From assembly GCA_002748755.1 (NCBI GenBank), contig PDTD01000010.1:1-64000 (forward strand): a stretch of 64,000 bases of DNA, read 5' to 3'. The stretch is from Desulfobulbus propionicus (GTDB taxonomy: Bacteria > Desulfobacterota > Desulfobulbia > Desulfobulbales > Desulfobulbaceae). The translations under genes were made by a program, and so were the position numbers. Shown piece after piece: positions 18,409-27,474 of this stretch. Below the pieces are notes generated by a model. It did no database searches and had not been told where the DNA came from. It worked only from the letters and a program-made list of their open reading frames with translations. Position 1 is the first letter of the stretch, and every line of letters begins with the position of its first letter.

Positions 18409-19035
18409 ATGATTGCAACCCTCAGCGGCATTGTTCGCTACAAAGATCCGACCTCTGTCGTTCTCGACGTGGCGGGTGTTGGTTATGAACTGGCTATTTC
18501 CAGCCGGACTTATGATGCCTTACCTCCGGTGGGAGAAGACTATTTCCTCCATGTGTACACCAATGTTCGTGAGGATGCCATTGTGCTCTATGGTTTTGAG
18601 CAGATGGAGGAAAAACAGTTGTTTCTCATGCTTGTCGGCGTTTCCGGCATAGGTCCCAAGCTTGGACTGGCTATGCTTTCCGGTATGCCTGGCAGAGATC
18701 TGCGTGATGCTATAATGCTTAAAGATTACAGTCGTCTGATCGCTTTGCCCGGTGTGGGCAAGAAAACTGCCCAACGACTGTGCATGGAGTTGGGGGAGAA
18801 GGTAGGCCGACTGCAGGTGGATACCCCTTCCGAGGCATCGGCTCCGCCTGCTCTCAATCATGAGGAAGGCAGGCTGATGCATGATGCTGTTTCCGCCCTG
18901 GTCAACTTAGGGTACCCGCAAAATATCGCCTGGCAGGCACTGCGTAGTGTGTCTATCCGTCATGGCTCTGAGAACAGCAATATGAGCGTGGAAGAGCTGA
19001 TCCGCCTGAGCCTGCAGGGGTTGGCACAGCAGTAA
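18409..19035 (+). CDS. ruvA: Holliday junction branch migration protein RuvA
   Basis: A 208-residue tetrameric junction-binding protein. The N-terminal OB-fold starts MIATLSGIV, the helix-hairpin-helix motifs are VGVSGIGPKLGLAML and LPGVGKKTAQRL, and the flexible linker (about 140-155) leads to the RuvB-binding C-terminal domain (AVSALVNLGY). It starts 16 bp after ruvC. A 168-bp mobile repeat separates it from ruvB. Confidence 0.96.
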   Translation: MIATLSGIVRYKDPTSVVLDVAGVGYELAISSRTYDALPPVGEDYFLHVYTNVREDAIVLYGFEQMEEKQLFLMLVGVSGIGPKLGLAMLSGMPGRDLRDAIMLKDYSRLIALPGVGKKTAQRLCMELGEKVGRLQVDTPSEASAPPALNHEEGRLMHDAVSALVNLGYPQNIAWQALRSVSIRHGSENSNMSVEELIRLSLQGLAQQ

Positions 19036-19053
19036 TGCTACTCCCGTGTTCAT

Positions 19054-19221
19054 CTAGGGTCATGTCAACGATGAAATGTCAGTATATTGCGCCGGATTTT
19101 TCTTGTTCTTATGCAGCCTTGTCCTGAGTTGCATAGTAGTGCTATGTGACACAGGGCAAGGCTGCATAAGGGCTGAAAAAGACAAGCAGGATACGACAGA
19201 GCAGCGTTGACAGGACCCTAG
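19054..19221. mobile_element. 168-bp hairpin MITE-like repeat, copy 1
   Basis: The ends are inverted repeats: CTAGGGTCATGTCAACG at 19054 and the reverse complement of CTAGGGTCCTGTCAACG at 19221. The centre is a second long hairpin (TATGCAGCCTTGTCCTG pairing with CAGGGCAAGGCTGCATA around a short loop). The same 168-bp unit occurs at 52421-52588. It has no coding capacity. It sits between ruvA and ruvB, so its transcript would fold into a long stem inside the operon mRNA. Confidence 0.85.
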
Positions 19222-19274
19222 GGTGTTGTCAAGAGGAATCGTTGGTTGTCTGTGAGCCAGCAGGGAAGACGAGA

Positions 19275-20321
19275 ATGAACCTTGAAGAAAACCTAACCGG
19301 AAAACGCTTGGTCACTGGAGAGCTTCAACAGGAGGACCAGGGAACAGGCGTCGATCTTCGGCCCAAGCAACTGGCCCAGTATATCGGCCAGGACAAGGTG
19401 AAGGAGAGTCTGGGCATCTTTATTCAGGCTGCCCGTCTGCGCGGGGAACCCCTTGATCATGTTCTTTTTCATGGCTTTCCGGGGCTGGGCAAAACAACCC
19501 TTGCCTATATTATTGCCCATGAGATGAGTGCCGGTATCAAGGTAACCAGCGGCCCAGTCATTGAGCGGCCAGGTGACCTGGCCGCGATCCTCACCAGCCT
19601 ACAGGCGGGTGACGTACTCTTTATCGACGAAATCCACCGGTTGAACCATGTGGTGGAAGAAATACTGTACCCGGCCATGGAAGATTATCAACTCGACCTG
19701 GTGGTGGGGCAGGGGCCCGGTGCCCGATCGGTGAAGGTGGACTTACCCCGCTTTACCCTGGTTGGCGCGACAACTAGAACAGGGCTATTGACCCCACCCC
19801 TGCGCGACCGGTTTGGGGTGCTACTCCGCCTGGACTATTATTCCCCGGAAGAGCTGAAAGTCATTGTCCAGCGTTCCGCCCGGCTGTTTCAAATAGGGAT
19901 CGATGAAGAGGGCGCCTACGAATTGGGAAGACGCTCACGGGGTACACCTCGCATAGCCAACCGACTGCTGAAACGGGTCAGGGATTATTCAGAGGTTGGA
20001 GGACACCCCGTTATCACTGGTGCCATAGCGGACGCGGCCTTAAATATGCTCAACGTGGACCAGTATGGTCTTGATGAAATGGATCGCCGTATCCTGGTTA
20101 CCCTGGTGGAAAAGTTCAGCGGCGGTCCCATTGGCCTTGAAACCCTCGCCACTGCGGTGTGTGAAGAAAAAAACACCCTTGAAGATGTCTATGAACCGTT
20201 CCTGATCCAGTCCGGTTTTCTGATCAGAACTCCCAGAGGCAGGATGGCCACGGAGCTGGCCTGCACCCACCTTCAGTTGCCCGTACCAGGCGGGCGGAAT
20301 CCACAGACAAGATTGTTCTAG
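19275..20321 (+). CDS. ruvB: Holliday junction branch migration helicase RuvB
   Basis: A 348-residue AAA+ motor that works with RuvA. Walker A is [12 protein letters not shown], Walker B is [11 protein letters not shown], sensor 1 is [20 protein letters not shown], and the C-terminal winged helix ends with [11 protein letters not shown]. The ATG at 19275 follows AGGGAAGACGAG; the upstream start at 19242 lacks a site. The TAG stop codon lies inside the end of an R1 repeat. Confidence 0.95.
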   Translation: MNLEENLTGKRLVTGELQQEDQGTGVDLRPKQLAQYIGQDKVKESLGIFIQAARLRGEPLDHVLFHGFPGLGKTTLAYIIAHEMSAGIKVTSGPVIERPGDLAAILTSLQAGDVLFIDEIHRLNHVVEEILYPAMEDYQLDLVVGQGPGARSVKVDLPRFTLVGATTRTGLLTPPLRDRFGVLLRLDYYSPEELKVIVQRSARLFQIGIDEEGAYELGRRSRGTPRIANRLLKRVRDYSEVGGHPVITGAIADAALNMLNVDQYGLDEMDRRILVTLVEKFSGGPIGLETLATAVCEEKNTLEDVYEPFLIQSGFLIRTPRGRMATELACTHLQLPVPGGRNPQTRLF

Positions 20322-20347
20322 CCCAGATTTCTTATCAGCTCAGGCAG
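20320..20347 (-). repeat. Dispersed repeat family R1, copy 3
   Basis: On the minus strand it reads CTGCCTGAGCTGATAAG then AAATCTGGGCT. The GGGCTAG end supplies the TAG stop of ruvB on the opposite strand. Confidence 0.65.
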
Positions 20348-20429
20348 TGTTGATGCTCCAAAAGAGAGCTTTTGGCTCCAAGAGGAAAGCTGCCCCCTGT
20401 CCGCTTTAGGTATCTTCTTTTTTGTTTGC

Positions 20430-20463
20430 GAAAAAGAAGTAGTCTTTTTCTCTCTTTTTTTTT
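20430..20463 (+). terminator. Terminator of the ruv operon
   Basis: GAAAAAGA (20430-20437) and TCTTTTTC (20443-20450) form a stem with a five-base loop, followed by TCTC and a run of T. It ends the ruvCAB transcript before the dcw promoter region. Confidence 0.7.
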
Positions 20464-20619
20464 GACCCACTTTTACCCACACAACTATTGCTTTGAAAAT
20501 CGTTTCATTTCAGTTTATTGAACTTTATACATGCTTTTTTGGTTCGGTTTCTTCTTTGCTCATAACTGTGGATGTGGGATGATTGGCTTGTCAAAATTGT
20601 GTTTTTTCTACAGGGGTGT

Positions 20620-20635
20620 ACACTATATATAGTGT
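20620..20635. promoter_or_regulatory. AT-rich palindrome upstream of mraZ
   Basis: ACACTATATATAGTGT is a perfect 16-base palindrome followed by TTTTTT and TTGACA. It may be an operator site or a weak terminator in the 450-bp region between ruvB and mraZ. Confidence 0.4.
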
Positions 20636-20686
20636 TTTTTGTTGACAGGAAGATTGGTCAACTCGTTGATGTTTTGGTAATTTTTC

Positions 20687-20715
20687 TTGACTCTGGATGC
20701 TGCATGGTATAGATA
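20687..20715 (+). promoter_or_regulatory. Candidate promoter of the dcw cluster
   Basis: TTGACT (20687-20692) and TAGATA (20710-20715) are spaced by 17 bases, about 60 bp before the mraZ start. A second TTGACA lies at 20642-20647 without a good -10 partner. Confidence 0.5.
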
Positions 20716-20774
20716 AATAAATAAGGCGTTATGTGGTGATTAGTGGTTAAAAATCAGCGCTGGCAAAGAAGAGT

Positions 20775-21257
20775 TTGAAGAAAAAGATCACGAAAAACAG
20801 ATTTCGCAGTCGCTCTGAGCATGCTCTGGATGTCAAGGGCCGCTTGAATATCCCGGCACGTTTTCGTGAAACTTTAAAGAACAAATATGAATCCGACTTG
20901 CTCATCGTCACCAACTGGCAAAATTGTCTCCGCGCCTATCCCGAAGATGAATGGGATGTGTTTGAGGAGGATCTTCTTTCAAGAGAACATCCTACTGAGG
21001 AGGAAGAGCAGTTCATTCGGTATGTGGTCTCAGCTGTCACAGAATGTCCGTTGGACAAGCAAGGCAGGATCCTTCTCCCCATACACCTGCGCAACGCATT
21101 TGGTCTGAACAAGGACGTGGTCCTCAATGGTATGCTGCATTTTTTTGAAATCTGGGACAAGGCAACCTGGGATCATGAAGAGCAGATGCTCAAGCGTGAT
21201 TTTTCCAGGATTTACAGAGGGGTGACTCGTCAAGCCAGAGTGCCCGAAAAAGCGTGA
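20775..21257 (+). CDS. mraZ: Transcriptional regulator MraZ
   Basis: A 160-residue protein with two AbrB-like SpoVT/MraZ half-domains: SEHALDVKGRLNIPARFRE (about 13-31) and CPLDKQGRILLPIHLRNAF (about 91-109). MraZ binds repeats upstream of its own gene and modulates dcw transcription. It starts at TTG preceded by AAAGAAGAG. Its stop overlaps the GTG of rsmH, so the two are translationally coupled. Confidence 0.93.
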   Translation: MKKKITKNRFRSRSEHALDVKGRLNIPARFRETLKNKYESDLLIVTNWQNCLRAYPEDEWDVFEEDLLSREHPTEEEEQFIRYVVSAVTECPLDKQGRILLPIHLRNAFGLNKDVVLNGMLHFFEIWDKATWDHEEQMLKRDFSRIYRGVTRQARVPEKA

Positions 21258-22138
21258 AACCCTGGGACAGGCATTTGCCGGTACTGGCTCAGGAAGTCGT
21301 TCATTGGCTGGCTTTGAAGCCGGGTGAAGTCTATGTTGATGCCACTCTTGGTTTGGGTGGACATAGTGAGCGACTGTTGCAGAGTAAGGTAGGTGTGGGC
21401 CGGATTATTGGGTTTGAATGGGATACTCACGCCGCCGAAATAGCTGCGGAAAGATTGCGGCCCCATGGCGATCGTTTTACCCTGGTCCCCGTCTCCTATG
21501 TCTATCTTGTCAGGGAACTGGAGAAGCTTGGGGTCAGGAAAGTGGCTGGCGTACTTGCTGATTTCGGAGTTTCGTCCTTGCAGCTCAATCGACCGGAGCG
21601 CGGGTTTTCCTTCCAGGAGGATGCTCCTCTGGACATGCGCATGGGGGCCGACATCAGCGTGAGCGCCGCTGAACTGGTAGCCGATTTACAGGAAGAGCAG
21701 CTGGCGGACGTATTGTACCACTACGGTGAGGAGCGTCAGGCGAGAAGGATTGCCCGTAGAATTGTGCAGCGTAGGGAAGTGGAGCCAATACAGACCACCC
21801 TGCAACTGGCCGAGGTGGTGGCTGCTGCGGTTCCCCGTAAATACCACCCCAAAAAAATACATGTCGCCACCAAGGTCTTCCAGGCTCTCAGGATTGCTGT
21901 TAATCGTGAATTTGACAATATAACCGCTTTGCTTCGGCAGGCACCAGAGGTACTTGCGGCCAGAGGCCGGTTTTGCGCCATCAGTTTTCACTCCCTGGAA
22001 GATCGGCTGGTCAAACAGCTCTTTCAACAATCAGAGTACACAGTACTGACTCGAAAACCGATACGGGCCAGCACTACTGAGCTGGCAGACAACCCCAGGG
22101 CTCGAAGCGCCCGGTTGAGGGTTGTTGAGAAAAACTGA
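21254..22138 (+). CDS. rsmH: 16S rRNA m4C1402 methyltransferase RsmH (MraW)
   Basis: A 294-residue SAM-dependent enzyme that modifies C1402 of 16S rRNA. It has the family N-terminus HLPVLAQEV, the SAM motif VDATLGLGGHSE, the LADFGVSSLQL and ERGFSFQEDAPLDMRM segments, and the C-terminal SFHSLEDRLVKQLF. The GTG start overlaps the mraZ stop (GTGA). Confidence 0.95.
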   Translation: MKPWDRHLPVLAQEVVHWLALKPGEVYVDATLGLGGHSERLLQSKVGVGRIIGFEWDTHAAEIAAERLRPHGDRFTLVPVSYVYLVRELEKLGVRKVAGVLADFGVSSLQLNRPERGFSFQEDAPLDMRMGADISVSAAELVADLQEEQLADVLYHYGEERQARRIARRIVQRREVEPIQTTLQLAEVVAAAVPRKYHPKKIHVATKVFQALRIAVNREFDNITALLRQAPEVLAARGRFCAISFHSLEDRLVKQLFQQSEYTVLTRKPIRASTTELADNPRARSARLRVVEKN

Positions 22139-22176
22139 TACGTCCCTTTTTGCCGATCATTTTTTGGAGGATAACC

Positions 22177-22542
22177 ATGATTGCTCAGTTTCATGCACAA
22201 GCCTATAGAGCGGGGCGAGGCCGCCCACCTTCCCGTCAGCGTATTGCGGCGTCAATATCTGCTTTTGGATCGATGCGAGAGCTGTGGCGCGTCCTGGTCA
22301 GTATGGTCGCGGTCACTTTGTGCGTTGCAGCCGCAGCCGGGTATTTCTTACAATGGCGCACCGGTACGGTTCTCGCGATGAGCCGGGCCATAGAGCAGAC
22401 CGGTGCTGCGCTTAAAAGCGAACATACCCGTCTATTGGCGGAACGAACCCGGCTCAGATCAGCGAGCAGAGTGTACGTGGTGGCTGCTGAAAGATTGGGG
22501 TTGTATGTGCCTGCAAAAAATCAAGTGCATCGCATGCATTAG
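22177..22542 (+). CDS. ftsL: Cell division protein FtsL-like
   Basis: A 121-residue bitopic membrane protein by position and architecture: basic cytoplasmic N-terminus (residues 1-40), one membrane helix (about 43-66, VSMVAVTLCVAAAAGYFLQW), then a heptad-rich periplasmic coiled coil (AIEQTGAALKSEHTRLLAER) ending with AAERLGLYVPAKNQV. FtsL recruits and activates FtsWI in model organisms. The ATG at 22177 follows GGAGG. It abuts the ftsI-like gene with no gap. Sequence similarity within FtsL is always weak, so the name rests largely on location. Confidence 0.8.
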   Translation: MIAQFHAQAYRAGRGRPPSRQRIAASISAFGSMRELWRVLVSMVAVTLCVAAAAGYFLQWRTGTVLAMSRAIEQTGAALKSEHTRLLAERTRLRSASRVYVVAAERLGLYVPAKNQVHRMH

Positions 22543-24432
22543 ATGCCCGAAATGGTGAGAAACAGAACGACAACCAGGTCCGGGGGAAAGAAGAGGTACC
22601 GGACGGCTGTTTTGGTGTGTACTGGGTTGTTGGCAGGGATGGTTCTGATGGTCGACAAGGTTCTGCCTTCCTGGCAGAAACATGCGGCCACCATACAGTC
22701 CTTTGCCAGTAGAATTGTTCGGAACTCAGCGGGCACAGAGCCCGCTGATTCTGTTTTAAGGGGTACGATATACGACCATAAATATAAAGAGTTGGCAGTT
22801 TCTTATCCTGTATACGCTCTTTTTGCCCAACCTGTCGGTGTTCAGGTGAACGAGGAGCTGATAGCCTCATTAGCCGCAATCACCGGTCGAAGGAAAAGTG
22901 ACCTGGCCGGGCTTTTAAAAAGTCATGAACCCGTTGTCAGACTAGCGACATATTTAGACGCACGCCAGGCTGAGCAGATCAAACAGCTTGGCGCGCAAGG
23001 GCTGTACTGTACGATGGAAGAGGCGCGTTTTTATCCTGCAAACAGTGTGGGCGCGTATGTTCTGGGCTTTGTCGGTGGCGGTATCGGGTTAACAGGCATC
23101 GAAGGCCAGTATGATGTTATTCTTCGTCCTGGCTGCTTCATGGCAGGCGATATTCGGGATTTCCAGGTCCAAGAGGAGATTCTTGGAGCAGGGGCCGCTG
23201 ATATCAAGTTGAGCCTGGATTTGTCCTTGCAGAAGGTGTTGGCCCGGCAATTGCGAAACTATCTTTCAGCGCAAGGGCTGACCAAAGGCATGGGAATTTT
23301 GGTCGACCCGTATACCGGCCGTATCTTCGCCCTGAGTAACCAGCCGACCTTTAACCCGAATGTTTTCTGGCAGGCTGATGCAGCCGTTCAGGAAGATAGA
23401 ATCTATCGACAGAAATTACGCAAAGAGCTGCTGCGTCCCATTCTTGCACGGGCAGCTGCAATACTGCGGGAAGGATTGACCTATGAGGGTATGCTGCCGG
23501 AAGGCGTGAGTGCACCTGAGTACGGCGTTTCCGATGCAGCGATAACCTCGCTGCAAAAAGAACTGCATCTTTATGCTCCGGTTGAGAGTAGCTGGGAATC
23601 AGGCGCCAAGGATCGCTTCCAGGCTGTGCGGGAGTCCATCCGGGGGATGAACAGCACCCTGACGGGCATACAGATCCAGGTGGCTTTGGCCAGCCTGATC
23701 AATGGCGGCTGGCGGCTGGCGCCTTGGCTCCTGGAGGGTATGTACGATCATGGCACGAGCCGGATGTATCCTTTCAACAAAAACAGGATCCACCGCGCAA
23801 TGGTCCTTGGGCCAGCCAATGGTGTTCTTTTACGGCGCGAATTGTTCGCTGACAGAGGACGGGCAAAAGGCAGAAAGGGAAAGAGGACAGCAAAGGTGGC
23901 TTCGGAGATATTTACCCACTCGGAGATCATATATTCGGGCCAGAGATCCGAATATATCAATCAGCAGTTGTATGTCGGGATGGTCCCGCCAAAAAAACCT
24001 AAGTATTTCCTTGTGATTGCGGTGGAAGAAGACCAGCTCTCTCCGAAGCCCCTGACTGCCATTGGCAGAAACAAAAGCCTGGAAAAAGTGGGTGATACTA
24101 TCCTCACAAAGGCCCTGGCAGCCGATCTGACGAGCGTGTCAGATCATCCTGGAGAAAAAGCGCGGGACAATATGAACACCTTTTTTGTCAGTAAGCGGTT
24201 AAACCGGCAGGTCTCGGATACCCCGCGCAGCGAACCAGTTATGGAAATGCCCCTGATCAAGGGGTTAAGCCTGCGAAAAGCAATGCAGCGCCTGGGACGG
24301 CAGGTTGCCAAGATTCGAGTCATCGGGACCGGAACCGTTGTGGAGCAGGATCCTGCGGCAGGACAGCCATTGCAGGGTGTCACGGTCTGCACTATACGGC
24401 TGGAGCCGGGAGAGTCGTACAGAGGACAATGA
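22543..24432 (+). CDS. ftsI: FtsI-like class B PBP lacking catalytic motifs
   Basis: A 629-residue protein in the ftsI position. It has a membrane anchor (about 20-40), the class B N-terminal signature RGTIYDHKYKELAVS (about 73-87), a well conserved pedestal (ARFYPANSVGAYVLGFVG, then GIEGQYD), the start of the transpeptidase domain (GILVDPYTGRIFALSNQPTFNPN, 251-273, split here only by prose) and a C-terminal PASTA domain (about 568-622). Where the nucleophile motif (GSTFKP in relatives) should be it reads KELLRP (294-299), so Ser becomes Glu and Lys becomes Arg. The KTGT region reads GKRTAK (446-451). No SxN site is recognisable, and the FNPN-to-KTGT distance (about 177 residues) is shorter than usual. 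The frame is intact, so it seems a structural pseudo-enzyme. It overlaps murE by ATGA. Confidence 0.85.
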   Translation: MPEMVRNRTTTRSGGKKRYRTAVLVCTGLLAGMVLMVDKVLPSWQKHAATIQSFASRIVRNSAGTEPADSVLRGTIYDHKYKELAVSYPVYALFAQPVGVQVNEELIASLAAITGRRKSDLAGLLKSHEPVVRLATYLDARQAEQIKQLGAQGLYCTMEEARFYPANSVGAYVLGFVGGGIGLTGIEGQYDVILRPGCFMAGDIRDFQVQEEILGAGAADIKLSLDLSLQKVLARQLRNYLSAQGLTKGMGILVDPYTGRIFALSNQPTFNPNVFWQADAAVQEDRIYRQKLRKELLRPILARAAAILREGLTYEGMLPEGVSAPEYGVSDAAITSLQKELHLYAPVESSWESGAKDRFQAVRESIRGMNSTLTGIQIQVALASLINGGWRLAPWLLEGMYDHGTSRMYPFNKNRIHRAMVLGPANGVLLRRELFADRGRAKGRKGKRTAKVASEIFTHSEIIYSGQRSEYINQQLYVGMVPPKKPKYFLVIAVEEDQLSPKPLTAIGRNKSLEKVGDTILTKALAADLTSVSDHPGEKARDNMNTFFVSKRLNRQVSDTPRSEPVMEMPLIKGLSLRKAMQRLGRQVAKIRVIGTGTVVEQDPAAGQPLQGVTVCTIRLEPGESYRGQ

Positions 24433-27400
24433 AGACTTTCGATTCGTTATTTCAGAGCATAGCGCATCTTTCACCTGCGTGTCAGGGAAGGCCCATCGCC
24501 TCTTTGCAGGTTCGTGATCTGGTTGCTGATTCCCGACAGGTGGACAGGGGTGCTGTTTTTGTTGCCCTTAAAGGCAGCCGTTGTGACGGCCATGAGTATC
24601 TCCAGGAGGCGCTTGCCTCTGGCTGCGCTGCTCTGGTTGTCCAAGAGGACGTTGTGGATGTCGTCGGTCTGGATCTGCATGATACTGCTCTGGTCATTGT
24701 ATCAGACACCCACGCCGCACTGGCTGCAATGGCAGCTGCCTGGTACGGATATCCTGCTGATGGGATGACGAAGATCGGCATAACCGGCACCAATGGGAAA
24801 ACTACCTGCACCTGGCTGATAGAGGAGATGCTTGTTGCCTGCGGATATAAGACAGGGGTAATTGGTACGGTGAACTACCGATATCGGGACCAGGCAGGCT
24901 GTACCCTGCTGCAAGAGGCGCCATTAACCACACCGGCTCCCCTGGTGTTGCAGAAAACCCTGTTGGACATGGCCGAGAACGGGGTGACCCACTTGCTTAT
25001 GGAGGTATCTTCCCACGCGCTTGACCAATCACGGATCGGGCAAATGGTGTTTGATGTGGCTGTTTTTACCAATTTGAGCCGGGATCACCTGGATTATCAT
25101 TACGATATGGAGGCCTATTTCCAGACCAAATCCACTCTGTTTACCGAACACCTTGCAGAGGGAGGTCAGGTTGTGGTGGTCGTGGATGAGGAACCTGCAG
25201 AGCAGGATTGGGGAGCTGAAATAGCAGCTCTTGTACCTGAGTCGCAGGTGCTGCGTTGCGGGTTGGGTCCGGAAAATGATGTCACTGTCCGGGAAATACG
25301 GCAACAGTACGATGGTACGCAGTGTACCCTGGCGGCGTTGAATAAGCAGGCCTTGTTTACCAGTCAGCTGGCCGGTCGTTTCAATCTGCGTAATATGGTT
25401 GCTGCCGTTGGAGTCGGTGTACGGTTGGGGTTGGATTTTGAGGTGGTCTGCAGTGCCCTGCAGCAGGTCCGGAGCGTCCCCGGTCGATTGGAAAGGGTGT
25501 GTCTGCATGCCGCAGGAGCGGACCATTTAGCCGATGTTTTACCAGAGGTGTTTGTTGATTACGCACACACGCCTGATGCCCTGCTCAATGTGCTGCGGAC
25601 AGCCAGGGAGCTAACGCCTGGCAGGTTGATCTGTGTTTTTGGCTGTGGAGGCGACCGGGACGCTGGAAAAAGACCAGAGATGGGCAGGGTCGTGGGCGAA
25701 CAGGCTGATTTGGCCATTGTAACGGCTGATAATCCGCGCACCGAGCAAAGCTCGTCCATATTGGCTGATATAGTGCCCGGCCTGGAGCAGGCCGGTGCGG
25801 TAGCCATAGAGGAGAGTGCATTATGGAGCCAGAACGAAATATCGGGTGGTTTTGTGGTCATCGGTGATCGAGCAAGGGCCATTCGAACGGCCTGTTCCTT
25901 TGCCGGCCAGGGGGATTGTGTGGTTCTTGCCGGGAAAGGGCATGAAAACTATCAGATCATCGGCACCCGAAAACGCTTTTTTGATGATCGCCGGGAAGCT
26001 GTCACCGGTTTGCTGACCTGGAATACCCGGCGATTACTGGAGGCCGTTGGGGGTCGGCTGCTGTCAGGGAAGCAGAGCAGACTCTTTGAGCGGGTGGTGA
26101 CCGACAGCCGAACCCTTGAAGAGGGCGATATTTTTGTTGCCCTTTGCGGGGAAAAATTCGATGGGCACCTGTTTGTGGATGAGGCTGTCTGTAAGGGTGC
26201 GGCAGCCGTTATTGTGGAGCAGCCCCCTGAGAGGGTTCCCGACCACCTGGTCTGTATTCAGGTGGATGATACCCTCCATGCTTTGGGCGAACTGGCTCGA
26301 TACCTGAGAAACAGAATGCGTGACCGGGTCGTTGTGGCGGCAGTTACCGGCAGTTCCGGAAAAACTACGGTCAAAGAAATGACAGCCGCTATACTCAGGC
26401 AGCACATGGTAGGCACTGATGGTGGTCCTGAGCGGGTCTTGAAAACCAGGGGCAATTGGAACAACCTGGTGGGCGTTCCCCTTTCGCTGCTGCCCCTGAA
26501 TGGTCAGCATGATGCCGTGATCCTCGAAATGGGTATGAACAGTTTGGGAGAGATCAGGCGCCTCACAGAGATTGCCGATCCAGATATTGGGTGCATCAAC
26601 AATGTTCAGGCCGCTCACCTGGAGGGGCTTGGCAGTATAGAAGGTGTGGCGCGGGCCAAGGGTGAACTGTTTGCAGTCATGCGTCCGGAAGCGGTCCGCA
26701 TCGTCAATTACGATGATCCCCATTGCCGAATCCAGGCAAAGGTATCTGGCGGAGCACATACTGGGTTTGCCATCACAGCAGCCGGCAGGAGGCATAGACC
26801 TGCTGTCAGGGCAACACGCATCAAGGAATGTGGGGAAAAGGGTTCTCTCTGCACCCTGCAGGTGGAGCAGGCCAGTCAGCGGCTCAGGGTCCCTGTCCCG
26901 GGGCTGCACAATGTGAGCAACTGGGTGGCAGCAAGTGCCATAGCCTGGGCAGCGGGAGTGCCGTTTGCCCCCATTATTCAAGCGGTGGAGGGGTACAAAA
27001 GCCTGGATAATCGTATGATGATGGAAGAGCTGCCCGGTGGCGTGCATCTGGTGAACGATACCTACAATGCCAATCCTGCGTCCATGGCCGCCGCCCTGAG
27101 GACGGTAGCCACCTTTGGAGGTCCAGGCAGAAAAGCGGCAGTGCTTGGTGATATGCTGGAGTTGGGAGCCGATGCTGCTGAGCTGCATGCGCAGGTGGGG
27201 TTTGAGACCGTCAGACAGGGGTATGATATGCTTGCCGTGACCGGCTCCTATGCCGAAGCTGTGGCGGCCGGGGCCTTGAATAGTGGCATGGCCTCGGGAC
27301 AGGTCCATGTTTTTGAGACAACCCAGGCCGTGGCAACCTGGCTTTTTCATCTTATTGCCAATGGCGTCCTGACTGGCAACGATTGGATCCTGTTGAAAGG

Positions 27401-27470
27401 ATCCAGGGGGATGCGCATGGAGACAATCATCGATGAGCTGCGAAGGCAGTTGCATCATAACGTAGAGTAA
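24429..27470 (+). CDS. murE-murF: MurE-MurF fusion: two peptidoglycan stem-peptide ligases
   Basis: One continuous 1013-residue frame. Residues 1 to about 525 are MurE (adds the third stem residue): ATP loop GITGTNGKTTCTW (about 117-129), the region around the carbamylated lysine FQTKSTLF, and DNPRTE, the motif tied to meso-diaminopimelate use. Residues about 530-1013 are MurF (adds D-Ala-D-Ala): VTGSSGKTTVKEM, MNSLGEIRRLTEIADP and NDTYNANPASM. There is almost no linker, the join lying near TWNTRRLLEAVGG. Comparable murE-murF fusions are known in some bacteria. It overlaps the ftsI-like gene by ATGA and ends 4 bp before mraY. Confidence 0.94.
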   Translation: MKTFDSLFQSIAHLSPACQGRPIASLQVRDLVADSRQVDRGAVFVALKGSRCDGHEYLQEALASGCAALVVQEDVVDVVGLDLHDTALVIVSDTHAALAAMAAAWYGYPADGMTKIGITGTNGKTTCTWLIEEMLVACGYKTGVIGTVNYRYRDQAGCTLLQEAPLTTPAPLVLQKTLLDMAENGVTHLLMEVSSHALDQSRIGQMVFDVAVFTNLSRDHLDYHYDMEAYFQTKSTLFTEHLAEGGQVVVVVDEEPAEQDWGAEIAALVPESQVLRCGLGPENDVTVREIRQQYDGTQCTLAALNKQALFTSQLAGRFNLRNMVAAVGVGVRLGLDFEVVCSALQQVRSVPGRLERVCLHAAGADHLADVLPEVFVDYAHTPDALLNVLRTARELTPGRLICVFGCGGDRDAGKRPEMGRVVGEQADLAIVTADNPRTEQSSSILADIVPGLEQAGAVAIEESALWSQNEISGGFVVIGDRARAIRTACSFAGQGDCVVLAGKGHENYQIIGTRKRFFDDRREAVTGLLTWNTRRLLEAVGGRLLSGKQSRLFERVVTDSRTLEEGDIFVALCGEKFDGHLFVDEAVCKGAAAVIVEQPPERVPDHLVCIQVDDTLHALGELARYLRNRMRDRVVVAAVTGSSGKTTVKEMTAAILRQHMVGTDGGPERVLKTRGNWNNLVGVPLSLLPLNGQHDAVILEMGMNSLGEIRRLTEIADPDIGCINNVQAAHLEGLGSIEGVARAKGELFAVMRPEAVRIVNYDDPHCRIQAKVSGGAHTGFAITAAGRRHRPAVRATRIKECGEKGSLCTLQVEQASQRLRVPVPGLHNVSNWVAASAIAWAAGVPFAPIIQAVEGYKSLDNRMMMEELPGGVHLVNDTYNANPASMAAALRTVATFGGPGRKAAVLGDMLELGADAAELHAQVGFETVRQGYDMLAVTGSYAEAVAAGALNSGMASGQVHVFETTQAVATWLFHLIANGVLTGNDWILLKGSRGMRMETIIDELRRQLHHNVE

Positions 27471-27474
27471 TGCA

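Noticed and set aside
23539-23560. SLQK in the FtsI-like protein (residues 336-339) as a possible SxxK nucleophile motif
   Set aside because: By alignment of flanking segments it falls in the region after the second motif, about 40 residues beyond the expected nucleophile position, and lacks the glycine and proline context of the true motif.
26064-27458. 464-codon open frame antisense to murF
   Set aside because: A shadow caused by codon bias of the strongly supported MurF coding sequence. It has no recognisable domain.
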